A DNA stretch of 64,000 nt from Candidatus Methylomirabilota bacterium (GCA_003104975.1 PQAM01000019.1:32001-96000); one strand, 5' to 3'. Shown: positions 27,813 to 35,608, counted from the stretch's first letter. Made by a program: numbers and translations. The notes: generated by a model from the letters alone, not told the origin.

Positions 27813-28733
27813 TCAGCCAACCGCCCATTGCGTCTGGATCACAGCAAGATGTTTCCTTAGACCTTCCTCGATCTTGGCTTTCCCGCCGATCGTGTTGTCG
27901 TAGAGCAGAATTCTGAACGGAGATACGTCGAAAGGTAATTTCGTGTCACTTTGTGCGATAAGAACGGTAGGCTTTCGGATCGCATGCGCGTACCCCACCT
28001 CCCAAAACACGTTTGGATTTGCTGGAGTGATTTCGGCGACGACGGCTTTCGCCTCAATGATTTGACGTTCGATATCGGCAATGATTACACCCGGACCAGC
28101 AATCTGGTCAGCGCGAATTACCTCAAAGCCCGCCTTCTTGCCTACTGGGGTAATGACATCTTCGAACAAGTCGTCGAACGGCGGCGACAACTGCATGATC
28201 ACAAACAGCTTTGGCGTTTCGGCAATGACTGAGAACCCGGAAAACGCGATGTCGGTAGGACCCAGAGCCCACAGGCCTGCCTGCCCCCGTGGAAGCGAAA
28301 AGGGTAGGTTGACCTCGAGGGCTTGTACGCCATTCAGGAACACCATAACCCGAGATCCTGTGACGAGTGCTTCAAATGCGTACGTGACATCCGGCTGAAG
28401 CTGATTCGGTGGTCCAGCGGCACCGTGGGTATTCCACCTTTGCCCCGCCCACGTTTGAACAGAGCATAACGCAAACCCTCCGAGTTGAGCCTGTACGAAG
28501 CTGGCGGACTGTGGCTGGTAAAACAGAATCAAACCAGCGGCGGAACGCTCGTGTCGTCCTCGGAATCGAATGTCTGCACGGATTCGGCCGCCTCCGAAGT
28601 ACTGGTCAGATACGAAATTGGCTACTTCGAATCCGGGTTGGCCGTCTTGCAAGGTTGTGGTGCCGCCTTTGAAAACAATGGCATCCGGTTCTTCTTCGAA
28701 CCGTCCGAGGAGCGCTAGCCACTGGGTGCTCAT
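27813..28733 (-). CDS. LamG-like / TIR-like (deoxyribosyltransferase-like) fusion protein
   Basis: About 306 residues from an ATG at 28733 behind GAGGAGAG. The N-terminal part (about 1-170) is a jelly-roll, DUF1080/LamG-like beta sandwich: FGGGRIRADIRFRG, SAAGLILFYQP, VMVFLNGVQALEV, GQAGLWALGPTDIAFSGF. The C-terminal part (about 175-300) has a Rossmann-like TIR/nucleoside deoxyribosyltransferase pattern: FVIMQLSPPFDDLFEDVI, IEAKAVVAEITPANPNVFWEVGYAHA with the likely catalytic Glu, and KPTVLIAQS. TIR-like domains of this sort cleave NAD or nucleotides in immune proteins. It stands alone among TA modules. The function is inferred and could be defence. Confidence 0.75.
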   Translation of the reverse strand: MSTQWLALLGRFEEEPDAIVFKGGTTTLQDGQPGFEVANFVSDQYFGGGRIRADIRFRGRHERSAAGLILFYQPQSASFVQAQLGGFALCSVQTWAGQRWNTHGAAGPPNQLQPDVTYAFEALVTGSRVMVFLNGVQALEVNLPFSLPRGQAGLWALGPTDIAFSGFSVIAETPKLFVIMQLSPPFDDLFEDVITPVGKKAGFEVIRADQIAGPGVIIADIERQIIEAKAVVAEITPANPNVFWEVGYAHAIRKPTVLIAQSDTKLPFDVSPFRILLYDNTIGGKAKIEEGLRKHLAVIQTQWAVG

Positions 28734-28836
28734 TGTCTCTCCTCTTCTCGACACTTGATCCGCTGTCGAACGTTTGAATTCACCGGCCTGCGCAGCTTTT
28801 CGCATAGGTCCGGTGAAATGACGGGTTGGGCGTTAC

Positions 28837-29157
28837 TCACTGGCGTTTACAAGCAATGAGCATCGAACGCTCGTTTGTTTTTGTAGATGAACCACCGAAG
28901 CCACCTCCGCTACTGCCGACGCTGCCGCCGACGGCAGCGAAAGACATGTCTTCGCTGCTGCGGTAGAGAATGTCATAGCCAGATTCTTTACAAATTTCAC
29001 CAGCCGCCGCGTAGCACTTGTCCCAACCGCGAGCTGTGCCGCTGCAATTCAGTGTGTATGCTTTGCGGCCATCAGGTGAATATGTTTCTTTGACGGTGGC
29101 ACACGCGCCAAGCAAGGCGATAACTGGGACAGCGATAAGTAGGTGTCGGACGAACAT
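28837..29157 (-). CDS. Small lipoprotein of unknown function
   Basis: 106 residues. A signal peptide ends at the lipobox LLGAC. The mature part has two or more Cys (LNCSG, DKCYAAAGEICKESGY) and a Gly/Ser-rich link. The ATG at 29157 has AGAGGAAA upstream; the frame is open 17 codons further without one. Small lipoproteins with this Cys pattern are common in Proteobacteria but have no known role. Confidence 0.75.
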   Translation of the reverse strand: MFVRHLLIAVPVIALLGACATVKETYSPDGRKAYTLNCSGTARGWDKCYAAAGEICKESGYDILYRSSEDMSFAAVGGSVGSSGGGFGGSSTKTNERSMLIACKRQ

Positions 29158-29382
29158 GGATTTCCTCTTTGTTGTTGAGAGATGAATGGATTCTTGCTTC
29201 ATGCGCATATCTTCACGTGATGCTGGGGTCTATTGGCGCCAAACTATGATTATGCTGATGTGTATAGCAGTCGCCCATGAATCCCCACGCTAGGCAGGAT
29301 TGTGCTGTTTTTACTAGAACTTGTCAAGAAATTCAAGCATCGTTTATAGGGGTGAAAGTCGCCCCGACGGTTGACTCATGGG

Positions 29383-29437
29383 TTCGACAAGCCTGCCCTG
29401 AGCTGTCGTTCTCCTTCGACAGGGTCAGGATGAACGG
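29383..29437. repeat. Dispersed inverted repeat, family C, copy 2
   Basis: TTCGACAAGCCTGCCCTGAGC is matched in inverse form by CCTTCGACAGGGTCAGG and TGAACGG. It is a diverged form of the element at 8172-8234. Confidence 0.7.
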
Positions 29438-29458
29438 CTCCAGCGCCCAAAGAAAAGA

Positions 29459-29504
29459 CTGGATTCCGGCTCGCGCGCGCTGTGCGGGCTTGGCCGGAAT
29501 GACG
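29459..29504. repeat. Dispersed palindrome, family B, copy 1
   Basis: CTGGATTCCGGCTCGCG pairs with GGCTTGGCCGGAATGACG. Further copies are at 29791-29836, 33732-33759, 33997-34024, 60033-60078, 61771-61817 and 62800-62845. Confidence 0.85.
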
Positions 29505-29566
29505 TCCAGGAATATGCAATGAATTTCAAACATACGACGTATTGTCATTGCCCAGAAAGCCTCCCG

Positions 29567-29657
29567 TGTCATTGCGAGGCGAAGCCGAAGCAATCTCGCA
29601 GTCCTTCAGGACAACGACGGTGAGATTGCTGCGCTCCCGTTGGTCGCTCGCAATGAC
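29567..29657. repeat. Dispersed palindromic repeat, family A, copy 2
   Basis: GTCATTGCGAGGCGAAGCC pairs with GGTCGCTCGCAATGAC, with CAATCTC and GAGATTG as inner partners. It matches the element at 33822-33911 closely, including the flanks. Confidence 0.88.
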
Positions 29658-29790
29658 GAGCCAGTGGCAGGACGGTCTTGCAACCCACTTTCATGCCCAT
29701 GGGCGCACCGACGGCGTATTTGTTATTCCCGCGAAGCTTATTCCCGTAGGCTGTAAACGGGGAGTGGGAAGGCAGAACTCGCGCTATTCC

Positions 29791-29836
29791 CTGGATTCCG
29801 GCTCACGCCCGCTATGCGGGCTTGGCCGGAATGACG
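29791..29836. repeat. Dispersed palindrome, family B, copy 2
   Basis: CTGGATTCCGGCTCACGCC pairs with GGGCTTGGCCGGAATGACG. It ends 30 bases before the moaA 3' fragment. Confidence 0.85.
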
Positions 29837-29865
29837 CCCAAAATATGCAACCGTTCCAAGCTCAG

Positions 29866-30055
29866 GATCGAGCTGCGGACGTCGCTGCGGGCCGGGGCGT
29901 CGAAGGCGGAGCTGATCTCGATGATCGTCGGCGGATGGACCAAGCGAAGCGATCGCGGCGCCGAAGAGCGGCACGAGCTTCGGAATCGAGACGTATCGGT
30001 CTTGGTCGAGGCGCTCAGACACGACCCCCACCTCGAAATCATACCCGGGGCGGGT
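29866..30055 (+). pseudogene. Decayed second copy of the moaA 3' end
   Basis: Translation gives ELRTSLRAGASKAELISMI and GAEERHELRNRDVSV, close to moaA residues 277-339. By eye the DNA is about nine-tenths identical to 25080-25271. A one-base loss near the end destroys the terminal Gly-Gly, and nothing upstream continues the gene. It cannot make an active enzyme. Confidence 0.9.
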
Positions 30056-30107
30056 AGGTCTGTCCCCGCCGATCTCGACCGATCCACCCGTTCTCCCTCA
30101 CCAATCG

Positions 30108-30438
30108 CTACAACTGATTGAGCAATCGTCGCTGCAGTAAAGACTGCATGTCACGACGGCCGTCAACAATCAGTAGAACGTAGACGTTCTTGCCCATGAT
30201 TCGGTAAATGATGCGGTAGGGTTTGAAGAAAACCTCGCGGTATTCCCGAATGCCCAGCGACAAAAGTTCTTTCGGATAGGCGCCCCGCTCGGGAGATTCG
30301 GACAGCCTGGAGAAGGCTTTCTCAATGTGTTCCAACACATAATCCGCTTTTTGAGGCGCGTCGTATGAAGCGATGTAGTCACAAATCTCGTCGAGATCAC
30401 GGGCTGCCGTCATGGGTCAGAAAAACCGTAAACCGCAT
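30108..30438 (-). pseudogene. ParE-type toxin with an early frameshift
   Basis: From the ATG at 30438 the frame reads MRFTVFLTHD and then stops. The typical continuation (AARDLDEICDYIASYDAPQKADYV to GRRDMQSLLQRRLL) is in the next frame from an ATG at 30413. Joining the two gives a full ParE/RelE toxin, so one base has been gained or lost near codon 10. The ATG at 30438 shares a base with the antitoxin stop (TGATG), the normal coupling. The shortened product lacks the first strand and is probably inactive, unless this is a sequencing error. Confidence 0.85.
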
Positions 30439-30719
30439 CAGCAAGCCCTACGTTGCTCGCGCAGGCGCTTGATCGCATCCTCAGCGGGCTGGACCTTGCC
30501 CTCCTCGATCTGGCGGGTTCCGAGCGCCAGGATCTTCAGGAGCGCCAGCGTTTCCTGGGTCTGCTCGTAGCTGTCGATGCCCTGTATGACGACCTTGGCT
30601 TCGCCGTTCTGTGTAATGACCAGTGGTTCCCGCTGCTCGCTCAGATTCCTCACAATTTCGGCGGCATGGGCTTTCAGGTAACTGATGGGCTTGATCCGTC
30701 CGGACAGTTTCATGGGACA
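30438..30719 (-). CDS. Phd/YefM-family antitoxin
   Basis: 93 residues. The N-terminal Phd pattern is IKPISYLKAHAAEIVRNLSEQREPLVITQNGEAKVVIQG; the C-terminal part is helical and charged. The ATG at 30719 follows a strong AAGGAGGTG. It is translationally coupled to the frameshifted ParE-type toxin. It may be kept because it still counters toxins encoded elsewhere. Confidence 0.9.
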   Translation of the reverse strand, partial: CPMKLSGRIKPISYLKAHAAEIVRNLSEQREPLVITQNGEAKVVIQGIDSYEQTQETLALLKILALGTRQIEEGKVQPAEDAIKRLREQRRAC

Positions 30720-30837
30720 CCTCCTTTCTCGATGATGACTAAATATAGTCCATAAACAGGTCAACCATCAAGGTGCATCTGGATGACTCGACCTGGCATC
30801 AAGTTGGTTTTCGACTCGATAGAGGAGAGGAGTGGAT

Positions 30838-31000
30838 GGCTGGGGGATAGATATGACTGAACGTCAGCCTGACCAACGCTCTCGATGGGCCGCGCGCCAC
30901 TTACGACGGTTCGGTTTCGATGGCCTGATTGGCGGCGCCGCATGGGGCAACGAACGCCTATCATTTCCTAACGTCGGATATTGTACGCCCCAACAGCGCC
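30838..31000. repeat. Fragments repeated elsewhere in the window
   Basis: The part near 30838-30892 (GGCTGGGGGATAG, then ACTGAACGTCAGCCTGACC) resembles 26008-26060. The part near 30950-31000 (GAACGCCTATCATTTCCTAACG, with GTACGCCCCAAC) resembles the small frame at 63136-63258. No intact gene is present. It looks like debris of two older modules. Confidence 0.55.
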
Positions 31001-31003
31001 TTC

Positions 31004-31405
31004 TCAAAGGTAACGATTCACAAACTCCCGGGGCCGTATGACTTCAATGCCGCGATATCCACTCACCCTTAAGAGATGCATATCTCCGCTGATGACAAGT
31101 CCTGTTTTCGCAGCCAAGGCGCAAGCCAGAAACTTGTCGTCTTCAGGATCATGACAGACTTGTTCCGGTAACCTGGGAGGTGATATCATCTCCGCCTCAA
31201 CGGCGAGTAATGCCATAATCGGGGCTGGATCTACTTGTGAGTACTCCTTCGCCAATGTCTTCGAAACCCGCTGATATTCGTCAAGAATGTCCGCCGAAAT
31301 AATCAGTTGAAGGCGGCCATGCCTCCATGCATCGAGGATCTGATACGGAGGGCCTGTGAAAAACACGCCGGAGATGAATACATTCGCGTCGAGGACAACC
31401 CTCAC
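31004..31405 (-). CDS. PIN-domain toxin (VapC-like)
   Basis: 133 residues. MRVVLDANVFISGVFF holds the first acidic residue; other active-site acids lie in LDEYQRV, CHDPEDDKFLACALAA and SGDMHLL. It belongs to the PIN group often annotated as putative toxin (COG1569). VapC enzymes cut specific tRNAs or rRNA using Mg ions. The start overlaps the antitoxin gene by four bases. Confidence 0.9.
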   Translation of the reverse strand: MRVVLDANVFISGVFFTGPPYQILDAWRHGRLQLIISADILDEYQRVSKTLAKEYSQVDPAPIMALLAVEAEMISPPRLPEQVCHDPEDDKFLACALAAKTGLVISGDMHLLRVSGYRGIEVIRPREFVNRYL

Positions 31406-31665
31406 TTTTGCCCTCGGACCTTCCGTATTGCCGCCAAAACGTCCGATCGTTTCAGGCCGGCAGTTCGCGCTTGCCTTCGAGCTTCCGCAATGAGGTCATC
31501 AAACTGCTCCATGGACGGCGGTGCAATCGCCTTCAGGATAACCGTGTCCTTGTCTCCGACCACGACAAATTGTGCGCCGGCTTTCAAACTCAGCCGTTTT
31601 CGTATCCCCTCTGGGATGACCACTTGCCCTTTGGACGACATCCTCGTTGTTGCGACTCCAGCCAT
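31402..31665 (-). CDS. AbrB-type antitoxin (VapB-like)
   Basis: 87 residues. The N-terminal swapped-hairpin DNA-binding domain is clear (TTRMSSKGQVVIPEGIRKRLSLKAGAQFVVVGDKDTVILK). The C-terminal helical tail would bind the PIN toxin. A palindromic operator lies 25 bases upstream of the start. Confidence 0.92.
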   Translation of the reverse strand: MAGVATTRMSSKGQVVIPEGIRKRLSLKAGAQFVVVGDKDTVILKAIAPPSMEQFDDLIAEARRQARTAGLKRSDVLAAIRKVRGQK

Positions 31666-31689
31666 CTGCGACCTCCAGTTATACTGAAA

Positions 31690-31703
31690 TCTTACCAGTA
31701 AGA
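31690..31703. promoter_or_regulatory. Operator-like palindrome upstream of the VapBC-like module
   Basis: TCTTAC-CA-GTAAGA is a perfect inverted repeat, flanked outside by TATA on both sides. AbrB-type antitoxins bind such sites to repress their own operon. Confidence 0.6.
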
Positions 31704-31913
31704 CTGTATACCTTTTCGGATGTCTGTGGCAAGATGAAAAATCTGTCGACTAGGGAACCGCGAACTTCTCTGCTACCACAGTGTAAGATGGGAGTGTAAC
31801 TCGTCGTCCTTCCGGGTTTTGTATAGGAGTTGAGGGTGATGTCCCACGTGCTGCCATGCTGGTCCTGCTGCAGGCATGGATGCATCAGATGACAGACGGG
31901 ATGGCATTAGTAA

Positions 31914-31987
31914 TGTAGGGGCAGGGCTTGCCCTGCCCAACCGTGCCTGACCACGAGTCGGGCGCAGCAAGCAGCGCCCCTACGATC
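31914..31987. repeat. GTAGGGGC...GCCCCTAC palindromic element
   Basis: GTAGGGGCAGGGC at the left pairs with the inverse GCCCCTACG at the right; an inner AGGGCTTGCCCTGCCC and a GGGCGCAGC arm make a clover-like fold. It has the form of a small non-autonomous repeat with terminal inverted repeats. Confidence 0.7.
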
Positions 31988-32146
31988 CGGATGGCGCAGC
32001 GACAAACCACGCTTTACCCGCGCCATTTCCAGAAGCGCCGATTCCTGGAGGGTTGTCCACGAATTCCTGTCAGGTTCTTCGGTGGTCACGTCTCCGGCTA
32101 CTCCTGCTCGAAACCGTGGGTCTTGAACTTCAGGGCTTGGCAGTAC

Positions 32147-32266
32147 GGTAGGCTGGGATGAGCACAGCGAATCCCGGCAATCCGCTTACCCCATCGACAG
32201 GCCACGACTTCCGGCGATCCCGCCACGGTTATTGAGCCGGGTTTCGTTTCCTCGATCCGGTCTACG
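32147..32266. repeat. ~120-bp repeat, family F, copy 2
   Basis: GGTAGGCTGGGATGAGCAC, then CGAATCCCGGCAATCCGC and CCTCGATCCGGTCT appear in the same order as at 26516-26635, with small gaps. Confidence 0.85.
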
Positions 32267-32385
32267 GTACCGCCTTCACGAATGAGACGTGCGCATCGAG
32301 GACGAACGTGGGAGAGTGAGAGGCCACACGGTGCAACCCATGTCCCTGGACTTTTTATTACCTATTGTCCCGGCCGGTCACCCCG

Positions 32386-32733
32386 CTACTTGCAAACAAA
32401 GTTTGCGAGGTCACTCTTGCTTGACCCCGGCACCAACTCAAACCACTTTGTTGGATTTTCTTTGATGGCAGACGGCGACTCCTCGCTGTAGCCAAGCTCA
32501 CGCATGAGAATAGTTTTGCAGTTGGTTTCGGTGAGGGTGTAACCGACGCTGTCAACTCCGACGCGCTTGTGGAGGGCGCGGACTATGTTGCCGGTCTTTT
32601 TCTTCTCCAGAAGGAAATACTTGCCCTTGTCACCTGCCATGCTGCGAGGAATCGGGACCTCGGCCTGTGCGGCAAGAGACGTTGAGCCAAAAAGGCTCGC
32701 GGCAGCAGCAAGAATGATGGCGCGACGTTTCAT
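32386..32733 (-). CDS. Small exported protein of unknown function
   Basis: 115 residues with a signal peptide (MKRRAIILAAAASLFGSTSLAAQA). The mature part includes two Cys, one in ETNCKTILMRELGYSEESPSA and one near the C-terminus (LANFVCK), possibly bridged. I do not recognise the family. An AAGGAGAAG-type site lies upstream. Confidence 0.7.
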   Translation of the reverse strand: MKRRAIILAAAASLFGSTSLAAQAEVPIPRSMAGDKGKYFLLEKKKTGNIVRALHKRVGVDSVGYTLTETNCKTILMRELGYSEESPSAIKENPTKWFELVPGSSKSDLANFVCK

Positions 32734-32783
32734 GGCTTCTCCTTATGGCTAACGTCCTAAGGATAACCTGCGAGCAAAACGAG

Positions 32784-33506
32784 TCAGGTTGATCCGCTTG
32801 TTCGGCGCCCCGCCGAGTCAGGGGCTATCAACCACTGACTGAACCAACGCGCTAGATCGGTTGCGACGAAGGTGTTCATCGCCCCGCTTTTCAACCCCCC
32901 GACGCCTGCATCAAGCAGCAGACCCTTTGCTGCAAGTTCCGCGCATGCCATCCGAAGAGCCGGTTCACTGTAGTGTGGAAGGGCTTCTGTCAAACAAAGC
33001 GGGGCAGTCTCGCGCGAGATATCGGAGCGTGCGAACCGGAGTTGAACCGCGGGCAATACCTCCAACGCGCGAGGTGGAGCGGCAAGGGCAACTTGGAGTA
33101 CCTCCACATGTATGTCCTCCAAGTCCGCCAGAAGGCGTACTGCGTTCTCCGCATCATCCCAGGGCAGACCCTCGACTACCTGACGACTGATGATTGACGC
33201 AAACCGCGCACGCTTATCAGCAGAGCGACTGCGCGCAACCCTGTCCAGAGTCGTAAGCATCAGGTCGGAGAAAGCCTCGTCCTCGAGGTTCGCTAACGTA
33301 CTCTCGACCGCCTTCAACCTCTCCTCAAGCCCGCCCAAGAAATCCTCGATGCGCTGACGTTGAATGCGTGCGACTCCACCTGCGAGGAGCGTGTCCAACG
33401 GACCGCCGACGTATGGAGTGGCCTGCACCGCGGCTCGCAGAAGGGTGAGTTCTGTGTACTTCTCACCCGCCTTGGCAATAACTTCTGGTACCTGCTCCTC
33501 AGTCAC
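32784..33506 (-). CDS. Helical protein of unknown function
   Basis: 240 residues, soluble, mostly helical. An N-terminal half with ATPYVGGPLDTLLAGGVARIQRQRI, FLGGLEERLKAVESTLANL and TRSADKRARF-like RSRSADKRARFASIISRQV is followed by a C-terminal part that resembles a winged helix (YSEPALRMACAELAAKGLL). The first half has the look of a family often found next to restriction or TA genes, but I cannot name it. It stands at the end of the accessory region. Confidence 0.65.
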   Translation of the reverse strand: MTEEQVPEVIAKAGEKYTELTLLRAAVQATPYVGGPLDTLLAGGVARIQRQRIEDFLGGLEERLKAVESTLANLEDEAFSDLMLTTLDRVARSRSADKRARFASIISRQVVEGLPWDDAENAVRLLADLEDIHVEVLQVALAAPPRALEVLPAVQLRFARSDISRETAPLCLTEALPHYSEPALRMACAELAAKGLLLDAGVGGLKSGAMNTFVATDLARWFSQWLIAPDSAGRRTSGST

Positions 33507-33731
33507 GATTCTCCCCCATTCATTGATCCGCCGAACTACGATTATGCTGGTCTGTATAGCGCCAGCCCAAGAATCTTCTTGATATGCGGGATTTTCCTGC
33601 CATTTCTCACTTGGGTCAACGGAATTTCGATAAGGGCCTGTGGGGGTTGGTAGGCTTACCTTGGGCGGTCATTGTCCTTCGACATGCTGAGGGCGAACGA
33701 CAAGCGATAGTAGGAACCCAGCACCGAAAGA

Positions 33732-33759
33732 CTGGATTCCGGCTTGCGCCGGAATGACG
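33732..33759. repeat. Family B palindrome, short form, copy 3
   Basis: CTGGATTCCGGCTTGCGCCGG followed by AATGACG; the middle part of the longer copies is deleted. Confidence 0.8.
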
Positions 33760-33821
33760 GCGAGAATGTGCGATGAATTTCAAGTGCACGACGTATTGTC
33801 AGTGCCCAGAAAGTCTCCCAC

Positions 33822-33911
33822 GTCATTGCGAGGCGAAGCCGAAGCAATCTCACAGTCGTTCGCGGCAACTACGGTGAGATTGCCGCGCTCCCGTTGGTCG
33901 CCCGCAATGAC
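33822..33911. repeat. Dispersed palindromic repeat, family A, copy 3
   Basis: GTCATTGCGAGGCGAAGCC at the left, CCGCAATGAC at the right, with CAATCTCAC and GTGAGATTG inside. Confidence 0.88.
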
Positions 33912-33996
33912 GAACCAGTGACGGGACGGTCTCGCAACAGACTGTTATCCCCATGGGCGCATCAGGGGCGCATGCGGGAATCCAACGCTGAAAAGA

Positions 33997-34024
33997 CTGG
34001 ATTCCGGCTTACGCCGGAATGACG
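33997..34024. repeat. Family B palindrome, short form, copy 4
   Basis: CTGGATTCCGGCTTACGCCGG followed by AATGACG. It closes the composite repeat block. Confidence 0.8.
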
Positions 34025-34146
34025 ATCTCAGTTATTACCGGGCCCAGAAGACGCGACTCCTGATACAATATGAAGGGAGTCAGTCCATGGGGTGTGTACG
34101 TGATTGGTGACGACGGAAGCGGGAGGGGTGGAGGAGGGGAGCGGCG

Positions 34147-35565
34147 ATGCGGATGTATGTGGCTGGGGAGTGGGTCGATAGGGCGAAGACGATCGACGTC
34201 CTGAACCCGTATGATGGGACGGTGGTCGATACGGTGCCGTGCGCAGAGTCCGGGGACGTCGAGAAGGCGCTGGAGAGCGCCGTCCGTGGCGCGCGGACGA
34301 TGGCGAAGCTGCCCGGCTACGACCGGTATCGAATTCTGAAAAGGGCGGCGGAGCTGATTGAGGCGCGGAGCGAGGAGCTTGCCAGAACCATTACCCTCGA
34401 AGAGGGCAAGAGCCTGGCGGAGTCGCGCTTCGAGGTGAGCCGGGCCGTGCAGACTCTCATCTTGTCCGGTGAGGAGGCCAAGCGCCTGCACGGTGAGACG
34501 ATCCCCTTTGACGGCGCTCCAGGCGGCTCCGGCAAGTTCGGCTTTACCCTGCGCGTGCCATGCGGGGTCGTCGTCGCCATCAGCCCCTTTAACTTCCCGC
34601 TCAACCTGGTGTGCCATAAGGTCGGACCCGCGCTGGCGGCAGGAAACGCGGTCATCATCAAGCCGGCCACCGATACCCCGCTTTCGGCGTTGAAGCTGAC
34701 GGATGTGCTACTGGAGGCGGGTCTGCCGGCCGAGGGGGTTGCGTGTCTTACCGGTCGCGGTGGGGAGATCGGCGACGCGTTGTGCAGCGATCGGCGGGTC
34801 CGCAAGATCACGTTTACGGGGAGCCGCGATATCGGCGAGCGGATCTGCCGGATGGCGGGGATCAAGAAGGTCACGATGGAACTGGGCAGCAACGCACCCG
34901 TCATCATCATGTCCGATGCCGATCTCGATAAGGTGGCGACCGCCGTCGCCGCGACCGGCTACACGAACGCCGGGCAGGTGTGCATCTCGACGCAGCGGGT
35001 CTTGACCAGCGGGCAGGTCTACGGCGATTTCCTGGACGTGCTGAAACCCAAGGTGGAGGCGCTTATCACCGGCAACCCCCTGGACGCGCGAACCAGGGTG
35101 GGTCCGATGGTCCGCGAGCGGGACGCCATCCGGGTCGAGGAGTGGGTGCGCGAGGCGGCGACGAGCGGCGCGCGGGTCGTAACGGGTGGTGCGCGTCAGG
35201 GCGCGATCTATGCCCCCACAATTGTTGCCGACGTCAAGTCTGAGATGCGGATCTTCTGTGATGAGCTGTTCGGACCGGCCGTCGCGGTGACGCGGTTCGA
35301 TACGATCGACGAGGCGATTGCGCTGGCCAACGACAGCATCTATGGCCTGGCAGCCGGCATCTTCACTGAGAACCTGGAATGGGCGATGCGGTTCGCCCGC
35401 GAGGTCGAGGCGGGCAACCTGATGATCAACTGGGGGCCGCAATGGCGCGCCGATCTGATGCCGTATGGGGGGTTGAAGGAGAGCGGCTTCGGCAAGGAAG
35501 GCCCGCACTACGCCGTCGAGGAGATGACCGAGCTCAAACTGGTCTGCTTCCACCTGGGCGGCTGA
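34147..35565 (+). CDS. NAD(P)-dependent aldehyde dehydrogenase
   Basis: 472 residues, full ALDH fold. The catalytic Cys is in NAGQVCISTQRV and the general base Glu in TMELGSNAP. Cofactor motifs SPFNFPLNL, KPATDTPLSAL and FTGSRDIGERI are present, and the C-terminus keeps YGGLKESGFGKEGP. The sequence is nearest in feel to lactaldehyde or non-phosphorylating glyceraldehyde-3-phosphate dehydrogenases. The substrate cannot be told; aldehydes from C1 or sugar metabolism are possible. The ATG follows a purine-rich GGAGGGGAG stretch. Confidence 0.93.
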   Translation: MRMYVAGEWVDRAKTIDVLNPYDGTVVDTVPCAESGDVEKALESAVRGARTMAKLPGYDRYRILKRAAELIEARSEELARTITLEEGKSLAESRFEVSRAVQTLILSGEEAKRLHGETIPFDGAPGGSGKFGFTLRVPCGVVVAISPFNFPLNLVCHKVGPALAAGNAVIIKPATDTPLSALKLTDVLLEAGLPAEGVACLTGRGGEIGDALCSDRRVRKITFTGSRDIGERICRMAGIKKVTMELGSNAPVIIMSDADLDKVATAVAATGYTNAGQVCISTQRVLTSGQVYGDFLDVLKPKVEALITGNPLDARTRVGPMVRERDAIRVEEWVREAATSGARVVTGGARQGAIYAPTIVADVKSEMRIFCDELFGPAVAVTRFDTIDEAIALANDSIYGLAAGIFTENLEWAMRFAREVEAGNLMINWGPQWRADLMPYGGLKESGFGKEGPHYAVEEMTELKLVCFHLGG

Positions 35566-35608
35566 CGATTCGTTCGTATTCCATCTCAACAGTGTGCAAT
35601 GTAAGACT

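Larger units (their letters stand above)
29158..29865. other. Repeat-filled region without an intact gene
   Basis: About 700 bases between the lipoprotein gene and the moaA fragment. It consists mostly of dispersed palindromes: family C (29383-29437), family B (29459-29504 and 29791-29836) and family A (29567-29657), joined by a short link. The link (29658-29700, with CCAGTGGCAGGACGGTC and CCCATGGGCGC) is also found beside the other A copies. Confidence 0.75.
31706..32385. other. Region without an intact gene, holding two repeats
   Basis: About 680 bases. It contains the GTAGGGGC palindrome (31914-31987) and family F copy 2 (32147-32266). The rest shows no coding pattern I trust on either strand. 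Confidence 0.6.
33507..34146. other. Repeat-filled region without a gene
   Basis: About 640 bases ahead of the aldehyde dehydrogenase gene. From 33671 to 34024 it consists of a family C half copy, family B (33732-33759), a link, family A (33822-33911), a second link with CCAGTGACGGGACGGTC, and family B again (33997-34024). The order is the same as at 29383-29836. The promoter of the next operon must lie in the last 120 bases. Confidence 0.75.

Noticed and set aside
29383-34024. CRISPR array
   Set aside because: The repeats are few, of several unrelated families, palindromic over long spans and irregularly spaced; no cas genes are present.
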